Shown: piece after piece, positions 7,511 through 15,591 of the stretch
Layout: each line of letters opens with the position of its first letter
Numbering within the stretch: the stretch's first letter is position 1
Source: Candidatus Rokuibacteriota bacterium
GTDB taxonomy: Bacteria; Methylomirabilota; Methylomirabilia; Rokubacteriales; CSP1-6
Assembly (NCBI GenBank): GCA_003220315.1
Contig: QHSA01000151.1
Coordinates: 1 to 43,882, forward strand
Length of the DNA stretch: 43,882 nucleotides
Direction of reading: 5' to 3'
Program-made: the position numbers and the translations under genes
Notes under the pieces: model-generated
Told to the model about the DNA's origin: nothing
Seen by the model: the letters and a program-made list of their open reading frames with translations, nothing else
Database searches by the model: none

Positions 7511-9273
7511 TACGAGCCCCCCGATTCCTTGTCCGGTGGACGTCGAGAAGGGTCTTCGCCATGCCGGAACGCGAGTGGGGGCGGCCGGTTTGTCACCAGC
7601 ATGGAGCGTGGTCCCGCGGCGAGGAGGATGGCGCCGGGAATGTCGAGGCCGCGGTCACCGACGACGAAGACGCGGCCGTTCGAGGCCCACAGGCGCTCGA
7701 ACCCCTCGCGTGTCAGGAAAAGACCCGACGCGTCGCCCCTCCTGTAGCCGAAGAGGAGGTCGCCGCGCGCACTATCGAGCATTCGGGTCGGGTAGCCCGT
7801 GTAGAGCGATACGCCGCAGTAGTCCTCGTAGGTCCCCCAGACGACGAGCTCCGCCGTCGGCTCCCAGAGCGCGCGGATGATCGGCGCGAGATCACGCTGC
7901 GAGCGATCCGGAGCTACCAGGCGATGGCCGAGCTCGGCGAACCACACGAGCCCGACCGCCCCGAGCACCCAGATCGTGAATGCCAGACGCGCGCGAGAGA
8001 GGCGCGACGCGAGCAGGGCCGCGCCTCCGAAGAGAAGGATGAACACTGCGAAGGGGCGGATGAGCCTCAGGCATCGCTCGACCACGGCGAACGACACGTC
8101 TGGATGAGCGACGAGGTAGTCGCGATAGACACCGTCGAGCAGCGTGATGAGCGAGGTCAGGAACTCCGCGGTGCTCTCCCGGGAAGCAACGAGCCACGGA
8201 ACGAGCGCGACACCGATGCCGAGCACGATCCACGCGGCGACGCGAGCGCCGGCCGGCGCGGGTCGGGCGTCGATCGCGCGTCGCCAGTACGCTGCGACGA
8301 TCACGGCGAGGGCCGGGAAGGCGGGCAACGCGTAATACTCAAGCCGCGACGCGCTCGTGGTGAAGAACGCCAGCACCCACACCGACCAAGCGAGCGGGAG
8401 CGCGAGACCCCTCCTGAGATCGGGTGAAGCGATCGCGGCGGGGAGGAAGAGCGACCACGGGAGGAGCCAGAGGGCGGTCGCGAGCCAGAAGCCGCCGATC
8501 GAAAGCGGCGTGTAGTCGACCGGCTCTCGTGCGTTGAAGAACCGGAGGACGTGCTCGTTCACGAAATAGAAGCGCATGAAAGCAGGGTCGCGCGCGGCGA
8601 GGAGGAGGTGCCAGGGGACAAGGACGAGCGAAACGATCGCCGCTCCAAGGAGCGGGCGGAGGTCGTGCGGAAGGCGCTTCCGGCCGAAGAGCAGCCAGCA
8701 GGTGCTGGCGGTCCCGAGCGGCAAGACAATGCCCACGAGGCCCTTGGTGAGTCCGGCGAGCGAGAGACCACTCCAGAACAAGAGGGGGCCAAGCAGGCCG
8801 CGGCGTCCTCGCACGGTGAGCACGAGGCCGAGGAACGAAACGGCAAGCCAGAGACCGAACAGGGTGTCCGTGAAAAGGGACCGGCCGTAAAGGAGGGGGC
8901 CTGCTGAAGTCGCCAGGACGAGCGCCGCGAGCGGTGCCGCCGAGGCGCCGAGAAGCTCGTGAGCGAGGAAGAACGTGACCGCCACCGTGGCGATGTACGA
9001 CACCGCGCTTGGCAGGCGCGACGCCATCTCGTTCTGGCCGAACAGGCGGTAGGAAGCAGCCACACTCCAGTAGAGCAACGGCGGCTTCTCATAGTAGCGG
9101 ACGCCGTTCAAGCGCGGCTGCACCCAGTCGCCCCTCTCGAGCATCTCGCGCGCGATCAATGCGTACCGGGCCTCGGCAGGGCTTGAGAGCGGCCGCTCGC
9201 CGAGTTGGTAAAGGGCAAGAACGACCGACAGGGCCAGGCAGCCGGCCAGATGCAGAGCCGTCCGGTCACTCAT
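7510..9273 (-). CDS. Glycosyltransferase family 39 protein, ArnT/PMT_2-like
   Basis: 587-residue integral membrane glycosyltransferase that moves a sugar from a polyprenyl-phosphate donor to a lipid or protein acceptor on the periplasmic side. Hallmarks: a first helix (LALSVVLALYQLG), then SSPAEARYALIAREMLERGDW (the acidic EAR motif that in ArnT/PMT proteins holds the catalytic Asp/Glu region), PRLNGVRYYEKPPLLYW, and about 11-12 membrane helices followed by a periplasmic C-terminal part of about 150 residues. ArnT family members have this size. Its start overlaps the stop of the epimerase gene by one base (TGATG), so the two are translationally coupled. Acceptor and sugar are not known; a pentose derived from UDP-glucuronate is a reasonable idea given the neighbour. 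Confidence 0.88.
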   Translation of the reverse strand: MSDRTALHLAGCLALSVVLALYQLGERPLSSPAEARYALIAREMLERGDWVQPRLNGVRYYEKPPLLYWSVAASYRLFGQNEMASRLPSAVSYIATVAVTFFLAHELLGASAAPLAALVLATSAGPLLYGRSLFTDTLFGLWLAVSFLGLVLTVRGRRGLLGPLLFWSGLSLAGLTKGLVGIVLPLGTASTCWLLFGRKRLPHDLRPLLGAAIVSLVLVPWHLLLAARDPAFMRFYFVNEHVLRFFNAREPVDYTPLSIGGFWLATALWLLPWSLFLPAAIASPDLRRGLALPLAWSVWVLAFFTTSASRLEYYALPAFPALAVIVAAYWRRAIDARPAPAGARVAAWIVLGIGVALVPWLVASRESTAEFLTSLITLLDGVYRDYLVAHPDVSFAVVERCLRLIRPFAVFILLFGGAALLASRLSRARLAFTIWVLGAVGLVWFAELGHRLVAPDRSQRDLAPIIRALWEPTAELVVWGTYEDYCGVSLYTGYPTRMLDSARGDLLFGYRRGDASGLFLTREGFERLWASNGRVFVVGDRGLDIPGAILLAAGPRSMLVTNRPPPLAFRHGEDPSRRPPDKESGGS

Positions 9274-10238
9274 CAGCCAGAACGCGCTTCGCCTCGGAAG
9301 AAGGCGATCGTCCGCCCGAGCCCCTCGTCGAGAGACACCTTCGGTGCAACCCCGAGGATGACACGCATCCGCCGGATGTCTGGGACTCGCCGTGGGATGT
9401 CCTCGTAGCTCGACCCGTACACGTCTTCCTGGCGGACGTTTTGGATCTCCGACCTCGATCCGGAGATCGCGATGATGCGCTCGGCCAACGTTCGGATCGA
9501 CACCTCCTCGTCGGTGCCGACATTGAACGTCCCGCCGACCGCCTGCGGGCTGAGTCCCGCTGCGACCGTCGCGAGGATCGCGTCGCTCACATACGTGAAA
9601 CAGCGCGTCTGGCGGCCGTCGCCGATCACCGTGAGCGGCCGGTCGCGCAGCGCCTGCCCGAGGAGGATCGTGACCACGCGCCCGATGTCGATCGCGTCAA
9701 GCCGCGGACCGTACACGTTGAAGTAGCGGAGCACCGTGACGGGGAGACCCATCTTCGCGAAGGCGAAGCAGAAGTGCTCGCCGACCGCCTTTGAGGTTGA
9801 GTAGCACCAGCGGTCGGTGGCGGTCGATCCGAGGATGCGGTCATCCTCCTCCCTCCAGGGGATCCTGGGGTTCCGGCCGTAGACCTCTGATGTGGAGGAG
9901 AAGACCAGGCGCTTACCGTGCCTGAAGGCGAGCCTCAGCACATTCTGCGTCCCGTTGATGTTGACGTTCAGCACTTCGTGCGGGTCGCCGACGTAGTGCT
10001 CGACGCCGACGACCGCGGCGAGGTGGTAGACGAGGTCGACCCGGGCGATGAGCCCGTCGAGGATCGTCTCGTTGAAGAGGCTGTCGTGGACGAAGTGGAG
10101 CGCGTGATGCCCGAGCAAGTGGCGGATTTTGAGGGTCGGTCCGCGGTCGAGGATGAACACCTCGTCGCCGCGCTCGAGGAACGCGTCGGCAAGGTGCGAG
10201 CCGAGGAAACCAGCGCCTCCGGTGATCAGAACCTTCAT
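9273..10238 (-). CDS. NAD-dependent sugar epimerase/dehydratase (extended SDR; UDP-glucuronate decarboxylase-like)
   Basis: 321 residues. Motifs of extended short-chain dehydrogenases: MKVLITGGAGFLGSHLAD (GxxGxxG NAD site), DLVYHLAAVVGVEHYVGDP, FSSTSEVYG with the catalytic Ser/Thr, YSTSKAVGEHFC with the catalytic YxxxK, and LRYFNVYGPRL. The VYHLAAVVG and LRYFNVYGPR stretches are close to UDP-xylose synthases and UDP-glucose 4-epimerases. AGGAG lies 7 nt upstream of the ATG. It is the first gene of the minus-strand group epimerase, GT39, methyltransferase, which suggests making and transferring a nucleotide-sugar-derived residue to the cell envelope. The exact reaction is not decidable from the sequence. 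Confidence 0.88.
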   Translation of the reverse strand: MKVLITGGAGFLGSHLADAFLERGDEVFILDRGPTLKIRHLLGHHALHFVHDSLFNETILDGLIARVDLVYHLAAVVGVEHYVGDPHEVLNVNINGTQNVLRLAFRHGKRLVFSSTSEVYGRNPRIPWREEDDRILGSTATDRWCYSTSKAVGEHFCFAFAKMGLPVTVLRYFNVYGPRLDAIDIGRVVTILLGQALRDRPLTVIGDGRQTRCFTYVSDAILATVAAGLSPQAVGGTFNVGTDEEVSIRTLAERIIAISGSRSEIQNVRQEDVYGSSYEDIPRRVPDIRRMRVILGVAPKVSLDEGLGRTIAFFRGEARSG

Positions 10239-10356
10239 AAAGTCTCCTGGAGCTTCGGGGCTTCGTCCGAATGACGCACCGACACGACGCCGCAAGGCGC
10301 ACGGACTCCGCGCCCTTGCTCGCGGGCGATCCCGCGGCGACGTCAGCTGGCGGGAC

Positions 10357-10650
10357 TTAGGTGGTTGGAGGGGCGCGCGTCTGCCACGACGAGAGCGCGC
10401 GAGCCGGCGGCGGACTCTCGACGGGCAGGGACAGCACGGCGATGACAACCGCGACGGATTCCGGTTCGTAAGATGGCCGAGGGTCCGCGATACTCACCCC
10501 AGACGTCGCCAGCAGCACGACGTCGTCATAGTCGCCATCGTCCCAGAAACCGGCGATCCACGCGGGATCGGGCGGACTGGCGTATGCCAGGGGCCCTGCC
10601 GAGGCGAGCGCGCCGATGAGGAGGAGAACGAGGAGACGCCGAACGCTCAC
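10357..10650 (-). CDS. Small secreted protein, SPPDP/TRAPPT family, copy 3
   Basis: 97 residues from a GTG start. The signal peptide runs (M)SVRRLLVLLLIGALASAG then PLAYA; the mature part begins SPPDPAWIAGFWDDGDYDD, then VVLLATSG, and ends ALSSWQTRAPPTT. An ATG four codons upstream (10662) is possible, but the GTG is better: it puts Ser25 at exactly the same position as in copies 1 and 2, and it lies 7 nt after a TATGCG -10-like hexamer that itself contains the ATG. The protein is closest to copy 1 (shared VVIA and LSSWxTRAPPT). It stands alone between the epimerase and DUF1460 genes. Function unknown. Confidence 0.83.
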   Translation of the reverse strand: MSVRRLLVLLLIGALASAGPLAYASPPDPAWIAGFWDDGDYDDVVLLATSGVSIADPRPSYEPESVAVVIAVLSLPVESPPPARALSSWQTRAPPTT

Positions 10651-10657
10651 GGGTGGA

Positions 10658-10687
10658 CGCATACCATTGGGCTGCTGCGTGTGTCAA
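10658..10687 (-). promoter_or_regulatory. Sigma-70-like promoter of small secreted protein copy 3
   Basis: Read on the minus strand: TTGACA (10687-10682), 18-nt spacer, TATGCG (10663-10658), 7 nt, then the GTG start at 10650. The -35 region GCTTGACAC is shared with copy 1. Predicted leaderless; no Shine-Dalgarno sequence. Confidence 0.55.
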
Positions 10688-10757
10688 GCGATTGGGGTTG
10701 TTGCGGGAGACGACTCCGCTCGCGATCTCGTCGACGACCGCGTCGACTCACGCGTCG

Positions 10758-11684
10758 CTACGCCACCTCCAGCGGGCGTGCCACCATGATGCCCGTGTGC
10801 GTCGGCACGCGCGCGAGGTACGTCGCGAGCTCCTCGTCGAGGATGACGGCTTTCTGGGTGGTCGACGCGTGCAGCAATCTCACGGTCCCGCCCTCGTCCC
10901 TGTAGCAGAACCCCGCGTGCGCGCAATCGAGACCGTCGATCGTCGTGGTCACCCCGACGATGTCGCCCGTCATCAAGCGCGGCTGGGCGGCCGCCACCTT
11001 CTCTCTCGGCACATACTGTAGCTCACGGGCGTTGATCTCGGCCTCGACGCGCGCGATCTTCCGGACCAGGTCGGGATTCGCCGTGAGCTGTCGGTAGGCC
11101 TCGGGATGCGTGCTCATGAAGTTGACCCGCTTGATGAAGCGCGTGGCTCCCGGAAGCTCGCGCGTGGTCAGACGGACGACTCCCTTGTGCGCGTTGTCGA
11201 AGAACCAGTCGCTGAGGTAGTGCAGCCGCGACACATAGTCGGTGAGCCGGCCGCCCCGGTACCGGGTGAAGGTGACCTCCGCCAGCAGCGCCTCGGATGT
11301 GCGCCCACCGCGCCTCAGCATTCGCGCGAAGGCGAGCGAGCTTTCCAGGAACGTGACGCAGTCCAGGCCGCGGAGGTTGACCGAGCAGACCTCGCGATCC
11401 TCGTAGAGCTCGAGCGTCGCGGCGACGTACGGCGTCTGCCGGAGGGCCATGCCGATGGCGCCGATGCGTTCGCCGATCGGCAGCTCGCGCCAGGCGCGCT
11501 CGCGCCCCAGCACCAACAACTGCTCGAACGTCTCCTGTCCTGCGAAGACGTTCGGATCTCGGTCGCGCGCCGGCACGGGATCCGGGCGCGAGATCGCGAG
11601 GACCCCGGCCCCCACCAGGGCCTGCCCCATCAGCGTCACGAACGCTCGCCGTTCCAGCGTCGAGCCACGCATCGCTCTTAGCAT
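10758..11684 (-). CDS. DUF1460 / N-acetylmuramoyl-L-alanine amidase-like exported protein
   Basis: 308 residues of the PF07313-type family, cysteine hydrolases of NlpC/P60-like fold linked to cell-wall peptide cleavage. The catalytic Cys is in GLDCVTFLESS (Cys109). The matching His region is GLDCAHAGFCYRDEG, followed by VRLLHAST. The N-terminus (STLERRAFVTLMGQALVGAG) has two arginines before a hydrophobic stretch and could be a Tat or Sec leader. The start is uncertain: ATG at 11684 or at 11672. It is the last gene after NagZ (21 nt gap) in a minus-strand operon; the pairing of an amidase-like enzyme, NagZ and a sodium symporter points to reuse of wall fragments. Confidence 0.86.
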   Translation of the reverse strand: MLRAMRGSTLERRAFVTLMGQALVGAGVLAISRPDPVPARDRDPNVFAGQETFEQLLVLGRERAWRELPIGERIGAIGMALRQTPYVAATLELYEDREVCSVNLRGLDCVTFLESSLAFARMLRRGGRTSEALLAEVTFTRYRGGRLTDYVSRLHYLSDWFFDNAHKGVVRLTTRELPGATRFIKRVNFMSTHPEAYRQLTANPDLVRKIARVEAEINARELQYVPREKVAAAQPRLMTGDIVGVTTTIDGLDCAHAGFCYRDEGGTVRLLHASTTQKAVILDEELATYLARVPTHTGIMVARPLEVA

Positions 11685-11705
11685 CGCACGGTGGAGGCGG
11701 CCGGC

Positions 11706-12773
11706 TCAACCGGGTGCGGGAAAGGACCACCGTGCGCGCTGAGCCACTTCCTCCGCGAGGGCGCGATGCTCGGCGCAGCCGATCACCGAAACGTCGGGCC
11801 GTGGTCCGGCGGTCGCGATGAGCCGGCGGACTGCCTGGCGGCGCTGCACGGCCGGAGCGAGGTCGAGCACGCCCCGGTCGATGTCTCGGCCAATCGCCGC
11901 CGCCGCCTCGTGTCGCGCCTCGGCACTGCGGCAGACGAGCGCAAGATCGCCGCCGGCGGCCAGGAACCGTCGAGCCGCGCCAGCGACGCCCCAGGTGCTG
12001 GCGACCGCGGCCATCTCGAGGTCGTCACTGAGGACGAGGCCGGAGAAGCCGAGGCGCCGCCGGAGCAGGCCGCCGATGACCTCGGCGGAGAGCGACGCCG
12101 GGAGGGCCGGGTCGAGAACGCGGTACCGCACGTGGGCGACCATCACCGCCGGGCAGCCGGCTCCGAGGGCGGCGCGGAATGGAACGAGATCCCAGCGCTC
12201 CAGCTCGTCGATGGTCGCGTCGACGTCCGGCAAGGCGAGATGCGAGTCGACCGAGGTGCGTCCGTGCCCCGGGAAGTGCTTGGCGACGGGAACCAGCCCT
12301 TCGGAGAGCAGGGCCTCGACGAACGCGACGCCGCACGCGGCGATGATATCGGGGGCCGTCCCAAACGCGCGGTCATCGATCACCGTGTTCGCCGGATTGA
12401 GCAGGCAGTCGAGCACCGGCGCCAGCCCGGAGTCGAACCCGGCGGCGCGGAGTTCGCGAGCCATTGCCCTCGCGACAGCGACCGCCAGGTGAGGATCGCC
12501 CGAGCGTCCAACCGCTGCCGCAGGCGGAAACCGGGTGAAGGGAGGGGGCAGGCGGTGAACCCGTCCGCCTTCGTGATCCACGAGGACGAGGACATCGGGG
12601 CCGAGCTTCCGCGCGGCCGCCGTGAGCGCGAGCACCGTCTCGAGGTTGGGGCAGTTCCGCGCAAACAGGACGACGCCGCCCAGCCCGGCGTGCTCCGCCA
12701 GGGCCACGAGATCGTCGGGAACGCGCGTGCCCTCGAAGCCGACGGCCAGGGCGCGTCCGGGCCCCATCGGCAC
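11706..12773 (-). CDS. nagZ: Beta-N-acetylhexosaminidase, GH3 family (NagZ)
   Basis: 355 residues, single-domain glycoside hydrolase 3, which removes N-acetylglucosamine from muropeptides. Seen: VLVLVDHEGGRVHRL (residues 61-75), LAPVLDCLLNPAN, and VAKHFPGHGRTSVDSHLALP (residues 164-183), the NagZ signature with the flexible loop carrying the Asp176/His178 pair that acts as acid/base. GLVLSDDLEMAAV carries the nucleophile Asp. Size matches cytosolic NagZ, and no signal peptide is visible. The start is GTG at 12773 or ATG at 12767; GAGGTG stands upstream. Only 6 nt separate it from the end of the symporter gene, so the two are one operon. Confidence 0.93.
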   Translation of the reverse strand: MPMGPGRALAVGFEGTRVPDDLVALAEHAGLGGVVLFARNCPNLETVLALTAAARKLGPDVLVLVDHEGGRVHRLPPPFTRFPPAAAVGRSGDPHLAVAVARAMARELRAAGFDSGLAPVLDCLLNPANTVIDDRAFGTAPDIIAACGVAFVEALLSEGLVPVAKHFPGHGRTSVDSHLALPDVDATIDELERWDLVPFRAALGAGCPAVMVAHVRYRVLDPALPASLSAEVIGGLLRRRLGFSGLVLSDDLEMAAVASTWGVAGAARRFLAAGGDLALVCRSAEARHEAAAAIGRDIDRGVLDLAPAVQRRQAVRRLIATAGPRPDVSVIGCAEHRALAEEVAQRARWSFPAPG

Positions 12774-12779
12774 GGGCCG

Positions 12780-14552
12780 TCACCTCTTCGGTCCTGGCCG
12801 AAGGTCACTCGGCACAGTCTCTTCGACGAGCGATGCACGCAGGGCGAGCGGAACACCCTCGGCGGTCCGAGCCTCCTCGGCGTGACGGGCCACGCCCTTC
12901 AGTACCTGGTCCGGGGTGCGGAAGAGGACGCCGACACAAAAGACGACGAGCGCGCCGATCATGGGCCACCAGGTGAACGAGACTTCGGGAATCGCGAGGG
13001 GCTGCTGAAACGTCCGGTGGATGCCGAACAAGGGGGCCGCCGTGTTCAGGAGGGTGATGTTCAGCTTGCCAGCGACAACAGTCGCGAGGAGCCCCGCCGG
13101 GATGGCGACGATGTTTCCGGCGTCGGAACCGCGCCGTTGGGTGAGCATGCCGATGAGGAAGACACCGAGCATGGGGCCGAGGATGAATCCGGCGATTCCG
13201 AGCACGACCGGAATGATTCTCAAATCCGGGTTCGTCACCTTCGCATAGGCGAATCCGCCGGCGATGACGATCATGAGCACGGCGAAGAGGACCGTGAACC
13301 AGCGCGCGGCCTTGACGTAGTGCGCCTCGCTCTTGCCCGGAACCCACCGGAGGTACCAGTCGTTCGTGGCGGCGGTCGCCAGAGCGTTGAGCGCCGCGGA
13401 AAAGGAGCCCATGGCGGTGGCGAAGATGCCCGCCAGCACAAGACCGCGGACGCCCACGGGCATGACGTTGAGGATATACGAGCCAAAGACGTCCGCAGCG
13501 GCCGTGGGCTGGAAGGTGGGGTCCTTCTGGTAGTAGGCGACGAGCAGGATTCCGATGAAGACGAAGGCGGAGGCGATCGGCAGGTCCAGGAAGGCGGCCG
13601 TCACCAGGCTGCGGCGCGCCCTCTGGTGGGTCTCGGCTGTCAGCATCCGCTGAACCATGTCCTGATCGGTGCCGAAGGCGGCCATGTTGCCGAGTGTCGC
13701 CCCGATGAGCGCAGAGAAGAGGGTGTAGTCGCTCGCGAGAATCAGCTTGATGGAGTCCCACAGGCCCATCGCCGCAAGCTGGTGGCTCTCCTTCCACTTC
13801 GCGACGATGCTCGGTTCGAACCCGTGGAGGAAGTAGCCTTCGTGGGTGGTCAGCTGCGGGACGGCCCGGATGACCTCGTGGAGTCCGCCGACGTGATTGA
13901 GCAGCGTGCCAATGGCAATCAGCGCGCCGCCGAACATCAGGCAGGCCTGAATCAGGTCCGTCCAGATGACGGCCTTGATTCCGCCGAGCGCCGTATAGAA
14001 GCAGGTGACGAGGGTGAGGGCGATGATCGCGATGAGATAGGGACCGACCGTCGTGACCGCCTGCTGGCTGAACTGCACCTGTCCGCCCGAGACGAACATG
14101 CGGTACGCCAGCACCATCACGAGCGAGGGGATGAAGAGCCGCGTTCCCGACGCCAGCGTCCGCATGAACAGGAAGAGGGCGGAGACGTAGCCCTTGGTCC
14201 ACGGCCCGAAGCGAACGCCCAGGTAATCGTAGACCGTGTACACCTTGAAGGTGTAGTAGGGCTTGAGGAAGACATTGCCGACGATGACGCGCCCGATGAT
14301 GAGGCCCAGCACGAGCTGCACGTAGGCGAAGCTCTTGTTGGTGTAGCCCTCGACGGGCGCGCCGAGGAAGGTCGCCGCGCTGGTTTCCGCCGCGATGATG
14401 GACGCCATCGCGGCCCACCACGGCACGCGACGCCCTCCGAGCGCATAGTCATTCAGGCTCTTCTCCCGCCGCCCCGCATACAGCCCGATGGCGGTGATGG
14501 CGACGAAATAGAAGAGGATGATGAGTCCGTCGACCAGAAGCCGCCCGTCCGT
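12780..14552 (-). CDS. Sodium:solute symporter (SSS family), possible muropeptide or amino-sugar carrier
   Basis: About 590 residues with some 13-14 membrane helices. The family entry signature is plain: DGLIILFYFVAITAIGLYAG (helix 1), LNDYALGGRRVPWWAAMAS, then AAETSAATFLGAPVEGYTN, and later TALGGIKAVIWTDLIQ, which matches the SSS consensus. Odd: helix 1 is in frame but no ATG, GTG or TTG precedes it after the in-frame stop (14576-14574). I place the start at ACG (14552), which has GGGGAG 6 nt upstream and gives (M)DGRLLVDGLIILF; a CTG at 14537 is the alternative. The GTG at 14426 would delete helix 1. Operon context with NagZ suggests a wall-derived substrate. Confidence 0.85.
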   Translation of the reverse strand, partial: TDGRLLVDGLIILFYFVAITAIGLYAGRREKSLNDYALGGRRVPWWAAMASIIAAETSAATFLGAPVEGYTNKSFAYVQLVLGLIIGRVIVGNVFLKPYYTFKVYTVYDYLGVRFGPWTKGYVSALFLFMRTLASGTRLFIPSLVMVLAYRMFVSGGQVQFSQQAVTTVGPYLIAIIALTLVTCFYTALGGIKAVIWTDLIQACLMFGGALIAIGTLLNHVGGLHEVIRAVPQLTTHEGYFLHGFEPSIVAKWKESHQLAAMGLWDSIKLILASDYTLFSALIGATLGNMAAFGTDQDMVQRMLTAETHQRARRSLVTAAFLDLPIASAFVFIGILLVAYYQKDPTFQPTAAADVFGSYILNVMPVGVRGLVLAGIFATAMGSFSAALNALATAATNDWYLRWVPGKSEAHYVKAARWFTVLFAVLMIVIAGGFAYAKVTNPDLRIIPVVLGIAGFILGPMLGVFLIGMLTQRRGSDAGNIVAIPAGLLATVVAGKLNITLLNTAAPLFGIHRTFQQPLAIPEVSFTWWPMIGALVVFCVGVLFRTPDQVLKGVARHAEEARTAEGVPLALRASLVEETVPSDLRPGPKR

Positions 14553-14573
14553 GGCTCTCTCCCCTCGTGCGAC

Positions 14574-14852
14574 TCAGGCGCTCCGCGGACCTCGTTGACA
14601 CTCCTCTTCCCAGATTCGGTGGCATCGGCCGTGGAACCTGAGGACTCGGCCGTCCGGGAACCGGTATGCGACCTGCGCCCCCGGCTCATCGCATGCCGCG
14701 CACCTCGCCACGCCGATGGCGGTATCCACGGTCATGTGCCCCGTCGGTGCAGTTCGCCGCCCTGGCTCCGTCGTGAGTGGCGCGACGGCCCGAGGCAAGG
14801 CGCCGGCGTCGAGCCGTTCACGGATCCTCTGTGTGACCGCTGTCTTATCCAA
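14574..14852 (-). CDS. Small Cys-rich protein, probable metal-binding
   Basis: 92 residues, family not recognised by name. The N-terminal half is charged and probably helical (VTQRIRERLDAGALP); the C-terminal half has CAACDEPGAQVAYRFPDG, then FHGRCHRIWEEE, i.e. CxxC followed after about 25 residues by HxxxCH, a likely zinc site in a small beta domain. It lies 21 nt before the symporter gene on the same strand and is the promoter-proximal gene of the nagZ group. A regulatory or chaperone-like role is possible, but nothing in the sequence fixes it. Confidence 0.65.
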   Translation of the reverse strand: MDKTAVTQRIRERLDAGALPRAVAPLTTEPGRRTAPTGHMTVDTAIGVARCAACDEPGAQVAYRFPDGRVLRFHGRCHRIWEEECQRGPRSA

Positions 14853-15108
14853 GTCGCGTTCCCTCGAATCGATCGTCCGCTAAGACGCGCCGCCGAGTCA
14901 AACTTCCCGTGGGCAGCTTTCGCCTACGCCGATCTCCGCGCGGTCGCGAACCGCGGCTATCTCCTGGAGACGGGGGCGGTTATCCTGGGGGCCATGCGGC
15001 GCTCGCCCTCGGCGCCCGGATCGAGATCGACTTTGTCGCGCGGCGTTCCTGAGCCTGGTGGAAGGATGGCTGGCGCCGCGCGCAGCGACGGATAAAGGTG
15101 GCGAACGG

Positions 15109-15483
15109 GTGAGGTGGGCGTGGACGATCGCCACCATGGTCGCCCTGGGCGGCGGGTGGAGCGCGGCGAGCGGTATGGATGATCGGCCGGTGATCGATCC
15201 CGGCGTCCGTGCCGTGGTCAGCGGAGGCACGCTGCGCGTCCTCGTGGAGCTTCGCGTTCCTCGTCGCGATCCCGTTGCCCTCAGGAACGCCCAGGATGAG
15301 GTCTTGCGCCGCCTGGCCGGCACCGGCGGCCGCCTCGCGCGCCGCTACGCGACGGTACCCCTTCTCGCGCTCGAGATCGACGCCGCCGCGCTGGTTCGGC
15401 TCGAGGAGATGCCCGCCCTCGTGATCCGCGTACGAGCGGACGATATCTCTCCTCCGTACGAGGGTCCCGCGCCTTCTCGCTGA
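15109..15483 (+). CDS. Free-standing subtilisin propeptide-like secreted protein
   Basis: 124 residues from a GTG start with AAAGGTGG upstream. A signal peptide (WAWTIATMVALGGGWSAASG) is followed by a domain that matches the prodomain of the S8 protease encoded next: TLRVLVELRVP, a helix with NAQDEVLRRLAGTG, GRLARRYATVPLLALEIDA and LVIRVRADDI parallel the protease's VRVLVELLLP, DAASRLLSRLT, RVLRRYVTAPLIALEAG and LVKRVTEDRI. No catalytic domain follows; the protein ends PPYEGPAPSR. Known free propeptides (I9-type) act as folding helpers or inhibitors of subtilases. Whether this one serves the neighbour, or is what remains of a lost protease, cannot be told. Confidence 0.72.
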   Translation: MRWAWTIATMVALGGGWSAASGMDDRPVIDPGVRAVVSGGTLRVLVELRVPRRDPVALRNAQDEVLRRLAGTGGRLARRYATVPLLALEIDAAALVRLEEMPALVIRVRADDISPPYEGPAPSR

Positions 15484-15488
15484 CCACC

Positions 15489-15530
15489 CTCTCGGGGTGA
15501 CTTTTCTCTCCGAGTGACGTCTTGGGTCAC
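15489..15530 (+). promoter_or_regulatory. Direct and inverted repeats upstream of the protease gene (possible activator site)
   Basis: CTCTCGGGGTGAC (15489-15501) and CTCTCCGAGTGAC (15506-15518) match at 11 of 13 positions, 17 nt apart. The second also forms GTGAC-N7-GTCAC (15514-15530). They lie about 75-115 nt before the sigma-54-like promoter, the usual place for an enhancer-binding activator. Confidence 0.4.
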
Positions 15531-15591
15531 CAGGACTGCCAAGCCGTCACTCGACCTTGCCGAAAGCCCTTCCCTTCAAGGGGCTTGCGTA

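Noticed and set aside
11691-15095. A 1134-codon open frame on the plus strand
   Set aside because: It lies antisense to NagZ, the symporter and the small Cys-rich gene, all of which show clear family motifs. It is Arg/Glu/Asp-rich low-complexity sequence, the typical mirror of GC-rich genes.
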